Source of the DNA: Billgrantia aerodenitrificans
Lineage (GTDB): Bacteria; Pseudomonadota; Gammaproteobacteria; Pseudomonadales; Halomonadaceae
Direction of reading: 5' to 3'
Assembly: GCF_021404405.1 (NCBI RefSeq)
Contig: NZ_JABFTV010000001.1
Coordinates: 248,001 to 312,000 of the forward strand
Length of the DNA stretch: 64,000 nucleotides
Below the pieces are notes generated by a model. That model had not been told where the DNA came from, ran no database searches, and saw only the letters and a program-made list of their open reading frames with translations. Positions 17,490 to 25,691 of this stretch are shown here, piece by piece. The translations under genes and the position numbers were made by a program. The stretch's first letter is position 1. Every line of letters begins with the position of its first letter.

Positions 17490-17857
17490 TTCCCACCCCG
17501 ATAGCGCTCTCTCGCTTCGGAGATGGTGCGGTGATTCTGGTCGGCCCAGGCGACCAGCGCACGCATCGGTTCGAGGAAGGAGTGGCCGAGTTCGGTGAGG
17601 CTGTACTCCACCCGCGGGGGCACTTCGGGATAGACCGTGCGGGTGATGAAGCCGTCCTGCTCCAGGCGCTTGAGGGTGCGCGAGAGCATCTGCTTGGAGA
17701 TGTCGCCGATCTCGCGCATCAGTTCGTTGAAGCGGCGGGTGCCGGGCCGCAGGGTAAGCAGCACGAGCACGCTCCACTGATCGCCGATGCGGTCGAGCAC
17801 GTCACGGATGGGGCAGGGGGCATCGGATGCGAATTTTTTCAGCTCTTGGAGTGGCAT
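17486..17857 (-). CDS. HxlR-family winged-helix regulator
   Basis: From ATG 17857 (AGGAG six bases upstream) the product is 123 residues: CPIRDVLDRIGDQWSVLVLLTLRPGTRRFNELMREIGDISKQMLSRTLKRLEQDGFI in pieces, a textbook HxlR domain. Cys15 at the start of helix 1 matches the redox-sensing cysteine of QorR/YodB-type members, which react with quinones or diamide. The gene diverges from an NAD(P)-binding reductase gene with paired repeats in between, the arrangement of a redox repressor with its target. Sensing function is inference. Confidence 0.88.
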   Translation of the reverse strand: MPLQELKKFASDAPCPIRDVLDRIGDQWSVLVLLTLRPGTRRFNELMREIGDISKQMLSRTLKRLEQDGFITRTVYPEVPPRVEYSLTELGHSFLEPMRALVAWADQNHRTISEARERYRGGN

Positions 17858-17941
17858 GGAAGCTCCTGTAGTGCCCAAGGGTCATGACGGTGTGACCGGG
17901 TCGCACGGCGGTGACTTCTTGCGAATGGCAGAGAAGTACCA

Positions 17942-17991
17942 TAGTTTGCCGCTTAGGTCTACAAAGCAGACCAGGTGCATAAAGCAAACCA
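17942..17991. promoter_or_regulatory. Repeat cluster between hxlR and reductase genes
   Basis: AAAGCAGACCA (17963-17973) and AAAGCAAACCA (17981-17991) are near-identical direct repeats 18 bases apart. GGTCT (17956-17960) and AGACC (17968-17972) form an inverted pair, and TAGTTTGC (17942-17949) mirrors GCAAACCA. The cluster lies just before the reductase start and is a likely HxlR operator. Confidence 0.5.
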
Positions 17992-18005
17992 AAGGAATCT
18001 TCGTC

Positions 18006-18617
18006 ATGGCCAACATCGCTCTCATCGGTGCTTCCGGCAACGCCGGCTCCCGTATCCTCGCCGAACTCTCCGAGCGCAGTCACATGGTGACTGCCATCGC
18101 TCGCCATCCTGAAAGAATTGCCAAGCTGCCTGGGGTCATGGTCCGCCAGGGGGATGTCCACGACCGCGCCGGGCTGGCCGAAATGCTGCGTGGGCACGAT
18201 GCGGTGATCAGCTCGGTGCATTTTGCCACCAGCGATGCCGATGCGCTGATCGGTGCGGTGCGCGACTCCGGGGTGAAACGCTATCTGGTCGTGGGTGGGG
18301 CCGGCAGCCTGGAGGTCGCGCCGGGTCAGCGCCTGATCGATCAGCCGAGCTTTCCGGCCGAGTACTTCGAGGAGGCAAGTGCCGGCGTGGCTTTTCTGGA
18401 ATATCTGAAAGGCGTAAAGGATCTCGACTGGACCTTTCTCTCGCCCTCGGCACTGTTCGTACCGGGAGAGCGCACCGGCAACTTCCGCCTGGGCAAGGAC
18501 TCGCTGCTGGCCAACGAGCATGGCTCCAGCATCTCGTTCGAGGATTACGCCATTGCCCTGGTCGATGAGCTCGAGCGCCCTGCCCATGTGCGCCAGCGCT
18601 TCACCGTGGGGTATTGA
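18006..18617 (+). CDS. NAD(P)-binding reductase (atypical SDR, NmrA/YwnB-like)
   Basis: The 203-residue protein starts MANIALIGASGNAGSRI, a GxxGxxG Rossmann motif of atypical SDRs, then VRQGDVHDRAGLAEMLRGHDAVISSV and LVVGGAGSLEV. The classical YxxxK pair is absent, as is usual in this branch (QorB, YwnB and NAD(P)H-binding proteins). It would reduce quinones or other electrophiles. ATG 18006 follows AAAGGAA. It is divergent from an HxlR regulator carrying a sensing Cys, which supports a role in electrophile defence. A strong hairpin follows 26 bases after the stop. Confidence 0.85.
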   Translation: MANIALIGASGNAGSRILAELSERSHMVTAIARHPERIAKLPGVMVRQGDVHDRAGLAEMLRGHDAVISSVHFATSDADALIGAVRDSGVKRYLVVGGAGSLEVAPGQRLIDQPSFPAEYFEEASAGVAFLEYLKGVKDLDWTFLSPSALFVPGERTGNFRLGKDSLLANEHGSSISFEDYAIALVDELERPAHVRQRFTVGY

Positions 18618-18642
18618 TGAATACCGGTGCATGTACATAACG

Positions 18643-18672
18643 CGACAAGGCCCGCCTAGGCGGGCCTTGTCG
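18643..18672. terminator. Perfect palindromic terminator, copy 1
   Basis: CGACAAGGCCCGCC and its complement meet at a CTAG centre, a 30-bp perfect palindrome between the convergent reductase (+) and methyltransferase (-) genes. The T-rich flank is short (TTG). The inner 28 bp recur exactly at 20969-20996. Confidence 0.7.
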
Positions 18673-18713
18673 TTGAGCCGGAAAGCCTGGTGCATGCGCT
18701 CATGGCTAGCCGG

Positions 18714-19781
18714 TCAGCGCCTTGCCTCGAGGATCAGGTTGAACGGCGTTTCGGCCGCGCGCCGGAAGTGGGTGAATCCGGCCTTGCGGAAGACGTCGGC
18801 CAGGCGGGCTTCGCCGGCCTGGGCGCCGAGCACGAGGTGGCCGCCTTCCGAAATGGCATGGGCACAGCAGATGGTGGTGGAGGCCGAGTAGTACATGCGC
18901 GAGACGACCGAGAGGTTGTTCTCGACCTTGTCCTGGGCGTAGGGCTCGACCAGCATCACCGTTCCCTCGGGAGCCAGCACCTGCTCGGCGTAGCGGGCGG
19001 CGGCGACGGGGTCGCCCATGTCGTGCAGGCAGTCGAAGAAGCAGATGAGCCCGTACTGCCGGTCGGGGTAGTCCACTGCGCGGGCGATGCTGAAACTCAC
19101 GCGGTCGGCCACGCCCGCCGCGGCCGCATTGCGCCTGGCGGCTTCGATCGAGGCCGGGTGGGCATCGAAACCATGAAAGCGCGAGCGGGGAAATGCCTGC
19201 GCCATCAGCACGGTGGAGTGACCGTGGCCGCAGCCCACGTCGGCCACGCTGATGCCGGCTTCGAGCTGTTGGACCACGCCCTCCAGGGCGGGCAGCCATT
19301 CCGCTACCAGGCTGGCGCGGTAGCCGTTGCGATAGAACGCTGCCACGCCGCACTGCAGGCGGCTGTCGTGGTCGCCCCAGGCCACGCCCTGGCCGGTGCG
19401 AAACGCTTCCAGGGTGCGCTCTTCATCGAACCACATCGAGGCCGGCACCTGCCAGGCGTGAGGAATGAACACCGGGCTCTCTTCGTCGGCGAGCACCAGG
19501 GCCTGCTCGGGGGAGAGCTCGTAGGTGTCGTTGACGGCGTGGTAGCCCACGTAGCCGCCAGCGGCCTGAGCATTCAGCCACTCGGAGACGTAGCGCTCGG
19601 CACAGCCGGTGCGGGTGGCGAGTTCCTTGGCACTGAGCGGGCCGGCGCCCGCCATGGCCTTGTACAGGCCGAGCTTGTTGCCCAGGCTGATCATGATGCC
19701 GCCGTAGGCGGAGGAGAGGTCGCCCACGGCCTGGGCGACAAAAGCTTCGAGTTTGGTCTGATCGATTGCGGGGGAGGTCAT
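18714..19781 (-). CDS. Class I SAM-dependent methyltransferase with N-terminal winged helix
   Basis: The 355-residue protein starts at ATG 19781 (AGGAG nine bases upstream). Residues about 1-95 form a winged-helix dimerisation domain (SAKELATRTGCAERYVSEWLNAQAAGGYV). The catalytic domain has the SAM motif VADVGCGHGHST (residues 179-190), FHGFDAHPASI and the acidic CFFDCLHDMGD. The layout matches a widely distributed group of O-methyltransferase-like proteins (Rv2258c type) of mostly unknown substrate. It is divergent from a GlxA-type regulator over 147 bases and probably controlled by it. Confidence 0.88.
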   Translation of the reverse strand: MTSPAIDQTKLEAFVAQAVGDLSSAYGGIMISLGNKLGLYKAMAGAGPLSAKELATRTGCAERYVSEWLNAQAAGGYVGYHAVNDTYELSPEQALVLADEESPVFIPHAWQVPASMWFDEERTLEAFRTGQGVAWGDHDSRLQCGVAAFYRNGYRASLVAEWLPALEGVVQQLEAGISVADVGCGHGHSTVLMAQAFPRSRFHGFDAHPASIEAARRNAAAAGVADRVSFSIARAVDYPDRQYGLICFFDCLHDMGDPVAAARYAEQVLAPEGTVMLVEPYAQDKVENNLSVVSRMYYSASTTICCAHAISEGGHLVLGAQAGEARLADVFRKAGFTHFRRAAETPFNLILEARR

Positions 19782-19928
19782 GTGCTGCAGCTCCTGTCTT
19801 GTTGTGTCGGGGTCTTGCGTCGCGTCCATCATCTCCGTGGGGTGCTGCCCGCTGAAGAGCGGAAACGACCCGCAATCGGTTCGTTTGTGCCACACTGAAT
19901 TCCTCCACCCAACGAAGCGCCACGCGCC

Positions 19929-20984
19929 ATGACAGGATCTACCACTCCTGCCGGGTCGCGCCCCCGGCACATCAGCCTCGTGGCTCTACCCGATGCCACG
20001 GTCTCCACGCTTGCCGGACTCTTCGATGTGATGAACGGCGCCTCGCTGATGGGCTTGGTAACGCCCGGGGTCCCGGCGCCGTTCGAAATCGAGATCGTGG
20101 GGGAGACGGTAGGAGCGCTCGAGCTGGCCAGCGGCGTGCCAGTCGATGTCCAGCGCGCCATCGATACCGTCGAAACGAGCGATATTGTGATCGTACCTTC
20201 GGTGTTGCTGCCGGCTCACGGCTGGGAGAAGGGCCGCTATCCCCGACTGGTGGAATGGCTGCATGCCATGCACGAGCGTGGCGCGGTGCTTTGCTCGGCG
20301 TGCTCGGGAGTCTTCCTGTTGGCCGAAACGGGCCTGTTCGACGGTATGGAGGCGACGGTGCACTTCGGCTATGCCGAGGCGTTCATGACCAGCTACCCTG
20401 CGGTGTCGACTCATCCGGAGCGGGTGCTGGTGATCGCCGGCCAGCATGAGGAGCTGGTGAGTTCGGGGGCGGCGATGAGCTGGCACGACCTGGCGCTCTA
20501 TCTCACCGCGCGTTATGCCGGTGCGACCACGGCGCAGGAGATCGCACGGCGCTTTGCGCTGCAGTGGCATCAGGATGGGTTGACGCCCTATCTGGTATTT
20601 GCCGCCAAGACGGATCACGGCGATGGCGAGATCCAGCGTGCTCAGCAGTGGCTGGATGAGCATTTCGCCCTGGCTCACCCGGTGGAGGCGATGATTGAAC
20701 GTTCGCGGCTGGCGGAGCGTACCTTCAAACGTCGCTTCGTCAGCGCCACCGGCCTTACGCCGATTGCCTATGTTCAGCGCCTGCGGATCGAAGATGCCAA
20801 ACGTCGGCTCGAGCGCACCGAGGCCTCGGTGGAGGAGATCAGTTGGCGGGTTGGCTACGAGGATTCGGCCTTCTTCCGGCGCCTGTTCAAGCGCACCACC
20901 GGCTTGGCCCCAAGCGTTTATCGCCGTCGTTTTTGCATTCCCGATTTCGCTCGCCAACCCCATGACACGACAAGGCCCGCCTAG
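19929..20984 (+). CDS. GlxA-type AraC regulator (DJ-1/PfpI domain plus HTH)
   Basis: The 351-residue protein has an N-terminal class I glutamine-amidotransferase/DJ-1-like domain (ISLVALPDATVSTLAGLFDVM; nucleophile-elbow region VLCSACSGVFLLAETGLF) and a C-terminal AraC double helix-turn-helix (AEASVEEISWRVGYEDSAFFRRLFKRTTG in part). It likely senses a small nitrogenous or carbonyl compound and regulates the divergent methyltransferase gene. The reading frame runs into the left arm of the terminator hairpin, so the stop TAG (20982-20984) lies at the centre of the palindrome. Confidence 0.9.
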   Translation: MTGSTTPAGSRPRHISLVALPDATVSTLAGLFDVMNGASLMGLVTPGVPAPFEIEIVGETVGALELASGVPVDVQRAIDTVETSDIVIVPSVLLPAHGWEKGRYPRLVEWLHAMHERGAVLCSACSGVFLLAETGLFDGMEATVHFGYAEAFMTSYPAVSTHPERVLVIAGQHEELVSSGAAMSWHDLALYLTARYAGATTAQEIARRFALQWHQDGLTPYLVFAAKTDHGDGEIQRAQQWLDEHFALAHPVEAMIERSRLAERTFKRRFVSATGLTPIAYVQRLRIEDAKRRLERTEASVEEISWRVGYEDSAFFRRLFKRTTGLAPSVYRRRFCIPDFARQPHDTTRPA

Positions 20985-20996
20985 GCGGGCCTTGTC
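20969..20996. terminator. Perfect palindromic terminator, copy 2
   Basis: A 28-bp perfect palindrome, GACAAGGCCCGCC then CTAG-centred complement, identical to the core of the hairpin at 18643-18672. It covers the last codons and stop of the GlxA-type gene and lies between that gene and the convergent cold-shock gene. Confidence 0.7.
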
Positions 20997-21035
20997 ATCG
21001 AACCCAGAGGTTCGACAAATCGTTTAACCGTTAGG

Positions 21036-21242
21036 TTATGCGACTTGCTTGATATTCGAGGCTTGGAGGCCTTTCTTTCCCTGGGTCACGTCGAAGGAGA
21101 CGGTTTGACCTTCCTGCAGGGATTTGAAGCCTTCTTCCTGGATTTCGGAGAAGTGGGCAAAAACATCGTCACCGCCATCGGCCGGAGTAATGAAGCCGAA
21201 GCCCTTGGAGTCGTTGAACCACTTGACTGTTCCAGTCGTCAT
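21036..21242 (-). CDS. Cold-shock-domain protein (CspA family)
   Basis: The 68-residue single-domain protein has RNP1 (KGFGFI, residues about 13-18) and RNP2 (VFAHF, about 27-31) with the conserved Trp in VKWFND. These aromatic residues bind single-stranded RNA or DNA; the protein acts as an RNA chaperone in the cytoplasm. The region upstream (21243-21500, its 5' side) is A+T-rich and contains no gene, room for the long leader often found before csp genes. A specific cold-induced role cannot be confirmed. Confidence 0.95.
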   Translation of the reverse strand: MTTGTVKWFNDSKGFGFITPADGGDDVFAHFSEIQEEGFKSLQEGQTVSFDVTQGKKGLQASNIKQVA

Positions 21243-21530
21243 AATCGAATTCCTTTTGCGCTAGGCGCCTTGCAATATTTCTGGTGTTACCCAGATGAGT
21301 AGTGGGTAAAACAAGATGAAATCACAGGGCCGCCGAACGAATCCGAACGCTACTGAAACTTTGTTGCTTGCCTACCAACTGAACCCACGGTGTCATGCTT
21401 GTTTGCCTGGGTCAAAGCCTTTCTCGATTGTTTTTCGGTATTCACGTGAAGGGCATGTTTTCGTTGAAGTTAATAAAAAACCGCAGTGAAGGGGGCTGTC
21501 AGGATCGGCTGGGCTTGTGTATTTCTAGGG
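21243..21530. other. A+T-rich non-coding stretch upstream of csp
   Basis: No credible gene lies in this interval. It separates the cold-shock gene (-) from the Zur box and the GTPase gene (+). Its low G+C relative to the surroundings fits a promoter and leader region for csp. Confidence 0.5.
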
Positions 21531-21531
21531 T

Positions 21532-21546
21532 TGTTATAACATAACA
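21532..21546 (+). promoter_or_regulatory. Zur-type box upstream of COG0523 GTPase
   Basis: TGTTAT-AAC-ATAACA, with arms extending one more base each side, is a perfect palindrome matching the gamma-proteobacterial Zur core GTTATRTTATAAC. It is the exact reverse complement of the box at 23954-23968. It lies 58 bases before the GTPase start. Confidence 0.8.
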
Positions 21547-21604
21547 AAACAGGCGTTGGCGCAGCGCTTCCTGCTGCGGCGTATTCCCCGTTACGGTGCA
21601 TTCC

Positions 21605-22687
21605 ATGAGCTTCGATACCCAGGATCCGATTCCCGTTACCGTGCTGACCGGTTTTCTCGGCAGCGGCAAGACGACGCTGCTCAACCGTCTGGTGCGTCAG
21701 CCGGCGATGAGCAATGCGCTGGTGGTGATCAACGAGTTCGGCGATATCGGCCTGGACCACCGTCTGGTCGCCCAGAGCGATGAAAACAGCGTGGTGGAGA
21801 TGAGCAGCGGCTGCCTGTGCTGCACCATCCGCGGCGACTTGAGCCGCACCGTACAGAAGACTTTCGATGCCATCGAACGGGCGGGCGGCGAGCCTTTCTC
21901 GCGGGTGATCATCGAGACCACCGGGCTTGCCGATCCGGCGCCCATTCTGCACACCCTGATGACCGACTACTGGCTGGCCCATCGCCTGGTGCTGGATGGT
22001 GTGATCTGCCTGGTGGATGCCGCCAGCGGTATCTCGACGCTCAATGCCCACCGGGAGTCGCAGCGTCAGGCCGCCGTCGCCGACCGCTTGCTGATCACCA
22101 AGGGGGATCTGGTCGACGAGGAGCGGCTGGCCCGGCTTGGCGAGCATCTTGCCCGGATCAACCCTGCCGCCGAGCAGGTGCAGGTACGCCACGGCCAGAT
22201 AGCGGCCGAGCAGCTCACGGGGGGCAGCCTGTCCGCTCGCCAACGTGGGGCGGAGCAGTGGCTGAGCGCGGCTTCCTATGCGCAGGTAATGCCCGCCGGT
22301 GGCGCGGCGCCGATGAATGCCGGCAGCCTGGTCTCGATGATGGCACCGGCGTCCAGACCCTCGCTGACCCGCCACGGCGAGCAGATCCGCTCCTTCTGCT
22401 TCACCGTCGAGCAGCCCATCGCCGCGGAACGGCTGGAAGACTGGCTCGATCTGCTGATGTCGCTGCTGGGCGAGAAGATCCTGCGGGTAAAAGCCATCGT
22501 GAACGTAGCCGGGCGCGAGCAGCCCCTGGCACTGCACGGAGTGCAGCACATCTTTCACCCGCCGGAGCCGCTGCCGGTAGAAGCCTGCCAAGACGGTATC
22601 TCGCGCTTCGTATTCATCACCAACGGGGTAGAACCCGAAGCCGTCACCCGGCTGTTCGACTACTTTCAGCCCGTCCAGGCGACGTGA
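21605..22687 (+). CDS. COG0523 GTP-binding metal chaperone (CobW/ZigA/YeiR type)
   Basis: From ATG 21605 the protein has 360 residues: Walker A GFLGSGKTT (16-24), the family metal-binding CLCC (Cys70, Cys72, Cys73), ETTGLADP switch region, a TKGD guanine-binding motif and a C-terminal CobW domain. COG0523 proteins deliver metal, in the zinc-limited branch Zn2+, to client enzymes using GTP hydrolysis. A Zur-type box precedes it, which places it in the zinc-starvation branch. The NicO transporter and folE2 follow, a common Zur-regulon set. A GTG at 21596 is a less likely start. Confidence 0.92.
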   Translation: MSFDTQDPIPVTVLTGFLGSGKTTLLNRLVRQPAMSNALVVINEFGDIGLDHRLVAQSDENSVVEMSSGCLCCTIRGDLSRTVQKTFDAIERAGGEPFSRVIIETTGLADPAPILHTLMTDYWLAHRLVLDGVICLVDAASGISTLNAHRESQRQAAVADRLLITKGDLVDEERLARLGEHLARINPAAEQVQVRHGQIAAEQLTGGSLSARQRGAEQWLSAASYAQVMPAGGAAPMNAGSLVSMMAPASRPSLTRHGEQIRSFCFTVEQPIAAERLEDWLDLLMSLLGEKILRVKAIVNVAGREQPLALHGVQHIFHPPEPLPVEACQDGISRFVFITNGVEPEAVTRLFDYFQPVQAT

Positions 22688-22723
22688 AACGTCGAGGCAG
22701 GCTGGCATGCGCCTGGCTGCCAC

Positions 22724-23923
22724 TCACGAGAACAGGCTCGGGCCGGCGGCTGGCATCGTGGTGGCGTACCAGGCCAGCGACAGACCCAGCCATACCAGAG
22801 CGAAGCCACCGGCCATGGCCAGCCAACCGCCAAGGCGGCTCACCTGTGCCAGACGGCTAGTGCCGTGCTTGAGTTCGGACTTGAGAAAGATCCGTGTCAT
22901 CCAGTCCCGTGCCAATACGCTGGCCAGCGCCAGAGCGGAAACGGTAATGGCGGTACCCAGCGCCATGGTCATGACGGCGGCCGCACCCAGCGCCATATGG
23001 CCGAGCAGGCTTGCCGCCCCCATGATCAATACGGCGCCGCTGCAGGGGCGCATGCCGATGGTCGCCACGGTGGCCAGCGCCGTGCGCCAGTCGCCGGCTT
23101 CATCCGGGGCCACGTGATGGCGCGCGCCGCAGCTGCAGCCATGACCGGCCGGGTCGTGGCCGTGATGCTGCACATTGTCGTGGGCGGGGGCGACGTGAAA
23201 CGCGTGGAATGGCTGGCCTGTGTGAGCCGTTGCCGCAGGGCTGAAGGTGGGGGCCATCAAGGTTGAGGTGGGATTGGCATGTTCGATGGAATGGTCGTGA
23301 GGGGCGTTGATGGCGGGTAAGCCGGAATCGCCACCAGCTGTCTGCTTCAGCAAGCGCCTGGCACGTAGGCATAGCCAGACTCCCAGAATGGCAACCATCA
23401 GAAAGCTGGCCAGCTCCAGCCCGGCGACGCTGCCCATGGCCTGGCGGGTCAACCACCCCAGCCCCTTGACCAGCACCAGCACCAGGGCGATGGCTGTCAG
23501 GCCTTGCAGCATGGCGGCGCTGAACGAAAGACCGAGGGCACGCTTCACTCCACCGCCCTGGGAGAGCAGGTAGGTGGAGAGCACTGCCTTGCCGTGGCCG
23601 GGCCCGGCGGCATGAAAGATGCCGTAGCCGAAGCTGAGCGCCATCAGCCACCAGCCGCTTGCCCAAGAGGGGGCGGCCGACCATTCGGTGATCGCCAGGG
23701 TCAGGGCGCGATGGAGGTCGCGTTGCCAGGCCAGCAGCTGCAGGGTCAGGTCTTGCCATAGGTGCTGTTGAACGAGCAGCAGGATGCCGCCTGCAGCGAG
23801 CAGCGCCACTACCACTGCCCAGCGGCGTCGATGCAGAGCCTGGCGTGGCTTCGCTGCCGATTCGGGTGTGCCAGAGGCTGAAGTGTCAAACGAAGGTTGC
23901 GGCGTGTTGAAGTGCTGTGTCAT
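22724..23923 (-). CDS. NicO/RcnA-family metal transporter, His-rich loop
   Basis: The 399-residue inner-membrane protein has six or more transmembrane helices and the NicO signature FGYGIFHAAGPGHGKAVLSTYLL (residues 98-120, quoted in part). The cytoplasmic or periplasmic loop at 209-271 is very rich in His and includes CSCG, suited to binding transition metals. NicO proteins move Ni2+ or Co2+, but members under Zur control are thought to handle zinc. It shares its upstream Zur-type box with folE2 on the other strand, so zinc limitation is the likely signal here. Confidence 0.88.
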   Translation of the reverse strand: MTQHFNTPQPSFDTSASGTPESAAKPRQALHRRRWAVVVALLAAGGILLLVQQHLWQDLTLQLLAWQRDLHRALTLAITEWSAAPSWASGWWLMALSFGYGIFHAAGPGHGKAVLSTYLLSQGGGVKRALGLSFSAAMLQGLTAIALVLVLVKGLGWLTRQAMGSVAGLELASFLMVAILGVWLCLRARRLLKQTAGGDSGLPAINAPHDHSIEHANPTSTLMAPTFSPAATAHTGQPFHAFHVAPAHDNVQHHGHDPAGHGCSCGARHHVAPDEAGDWRTALATVATIGMRPCSGAVLIMGAASLLGHMALGAAAVMTMALGTAITVSALALASVLARDWMTRIFLKSELKHGTSRLAQVSRLGGWLAMAGGFALVWLGLSLAWYATTMPAAGPSLFS

Positions 23924-23953
23924 GCCGGCTCCTGCGGGTCGGAAAGCTCAAAA

Positions 23954-23968
23954 TGTTATGTTATAACA
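23954..23968. promoter_or_regulatory. Zur-type box between nicO-like gene and folE2
   Basis: TGTTAT-GTT-ATAACA is the exact reverse complement of the box at 21532-21546, flanked by A and T that extend the palindrome. It lies 30 bases from the transporter start (-) and 34 bases from the folE2 start (+), so one dimer could repress both. Confidence 0.82.
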
Positions 23969-24002
23969 TATTTGCACTAACAAGCGTAAAGGTCTCGACT
24001 CG

Positions 24003-24914
24003 ATGAACAGGTTACCGCTGGAAGATATCGCCGCTGCCCCCGCCACTCGCCTGGGCACCCTGAGCTGGGTAGGCATGGAGGGTATCGCCCTGCCGTTTCA
24101 GGTCGCCGGCCAAGGGGTGACTGGCCAGGCCTCGGCCGGTGTCAGCTTGGATGACCCCACTGCACGCGGCATTCACATGTCGCGCCTCTACCTGGCGCTG
24201 GCCGAGCTCGAGGAGCGTGAGCTTTCGCTTACGCGCGTGGCGGCGGTGCTGGAGGGCTTTCTCGACACTCACCAAGGACTCTCGCATAGCGCCTTTCTCG
24301 ATCTCGGCGGCGAGGCGATGCTCAAGCGCCCAGCGCTGATCAGCCCGCTGGCGGGATGGAAGCGCTATCCCTTTACCCTGCGCTGCCGGCGCGACAGCCA
24401 GGGCTTTCACGCCACCCTGGAGCTCACCGTGGGTTACTCCTCCACCTGCCCGTGTTCGGCGGCGCTGTCTCGCCAACTGATCCAGCAGGCCTTCGACGAG
24501 GACTTCACCGACATGCCGGTCAGCCGCGAGGCGGTGCGGGCCTGGCTCGGCAGCGAGCAGGGCATTCTGGCCACGCCCCACAGCCAGCGCAGCCAGGCGC
24601 ATCTCACGGTGCGTCTGGCCGGCGCACCGGACGAGCTGCCGCTGGTCAGCCTGGTGAATCGCGCCGAACGTGCCCTGGGCACGGCGCTGCAAACGGCGGT
24701 GAAGCGGATCGACGAGCAGGCCTTCGCCCTGGCCAACGGCCAGAATCTGATGTTCTGCGAGGATGCCGCGCGCCGCCTGCACCATGCCTTGCGCGAGCAG
24801 CCCGGCATCAGCGGTTTTCAGCTGCGTGTGGTGCATGCCGAAAGCCTGCACGCCCACGATGCCGTGGCGCGCAGCGAGTGGAACTGGGGCGGTGGCGACA
24901 GCAAATGCTCATGA
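24003..24914 (+). CDS. folE2: GTP cyclohydrolase I type 2 (FolE2)
   Basis: A 303-residue enzyme of the COG1469 family. GYSSTCPCSAALSRQLI contains the catalytic Cys149 and neighbouring Cys151, and AHLTVRL plus ALANGQNLMFCEDAARR form the rest of the T-fold active site. It converts GTP to dihydroneopterin triphosphate, the first step of folate synthesis, and works with metals other than zinc, replacing zinc-dependent FolE under zinc starvation. The Zur-type box 34 bases upstream fits that use. The length is normal for the family. Confidence 0.95.
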   Translation: MNRLPLEDIAAAPATRLGTLSWVGMEGIALPFQVAGQGVTGQASAGVSLDDPTARGIHMSRLYLALAELEERELSLTRVAAVLEGFLDTHQGLSHSAFLDLGGEAMLKRPALISPLAGWKRYPFTLRCRRDSQGFHATLELTVGYSSTCPCSAALSRQLIQQAFDEDFTDMPVSREAVRAWLGSEQGILATPHSQRSQAHLTVRLAGAPDELPLVSLVNRAERALGTALQTAVKRIDEQAFALANGQNLMFCEDAARRLHHALREQPGISGFQLRVVHAESLHAHDAVARSEWNWGGGDSKCS

Positions 24915-25004
24915 CGGCAGGCGGTCAACGTCGGTTCCGGGCCGGCGGGCATCCCATGCTACTATGGGGGTTTCGGCGAACCTGACCGGCAAGAAGGATT
25001 GAGC

Positions 25005-25529
25005 ATGCCTTTACTCGATAGCTTTACCGTTGACCACACGATCATGGCCGCCCCGGCCGTTCGCGTTGCCAAGACCATGCAGTCGCCTTCCGGCGATACC
25101 ATTACGGTGTTCGATCTGCGCTTCAACAAGCCGAACGAAGACATGATGGGTGAGAAGGGCATCCACACCCTGGAGCACCTGTTTGCCGGCTTCATGCGCA
25201 ATCACCTGAACGGCAAGGACGTCGAGATCATCGACATCTCCCCGATGGGCTGTCGCACCGGCTTCTACATGAGCCTGCTCGGCAGCCCCAGCGAGGAACG
25301 CGTCAGTGAGGCTTGGCTGGCGGCGATGCAGGACGTTATCGACGTCAAGCGGATGGAAGATATCCCGGAGCTGAACGAGTACCAGTGCGGTACCTTCGTG
25401 ATGCATTCCCTGGAAGAGGCCCAGGAGATCGCGCGGAGCATCATCGAGCGCGGCGTTGGGGTCAACAAGAACGCCGATCTCGCGTTGAGCGCCGAGCGAC
25501 TGAAAGCGCTGGGCAACCCCGACGCCTGA
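25005..25529 (+). CDS. luxS: S-ribosylhomocysteine lyase (LuxS)
   Basis: The 174-residue enzyme has the metal site His54, Glu57, His58 in [10 protein letters not shown] and Cys128 in YQCGTF, and the catalytic Cys83 in [12 protein letters not shown]. It splits S-ribosylhomocysteine to homocysteine and DPD, the precursor of autoinducer-2, as part of the activated methyl cycle. An AAGGA site lies six bases before ATG 25005. It follows folE2 by 90 bases on the same strand and could be transcribed from the Zur-type promoter. LuxS is itself a Zn/Fe enzyme. Confidence 0.96.
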   Translation: MPLLDSFTVDHTIMAAPAVRVAKTMQSPSGDTITVFDLRFNKPNEDMMGEKGIHTLEHLFAGFMRNHLNGKDVEIIDISPMGCRTGFYMSLLGSPSEERVSEAWLAAMQDVIDVKRMEDIPELNEYQCGTFVMHSLEEAQEIARSIIERGVGVNKNADLALSAERLKALGNPDA

Positions 25530-25531
25530 TC

Positions 25532-25550
25532 GGGCCGATGGAGTCGGCCC
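25532..25550 (+). terminator. Hairpin after luxS
   Basis: GGGCCGA / TCGGCCC forms a 7-bp stem with a TGGAG loop two bases after the luxS stop. No T tract follows, so it may only stabilise the mRNA end. Confidence 0.4.
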
Positions 25551-25691
25551 ATCGCCTGGACGAAGCGGTGACCGGTGAGCTGTACTGCAAGCAGTCATCG
25601 GTCCGATGGGTCTACTGTCTTAGGCTGGACCGATTCGAACAGCGCTGTCTGAAGGAGGGACAGCGGATCCGCTTCGATCAGGAATACGCGT

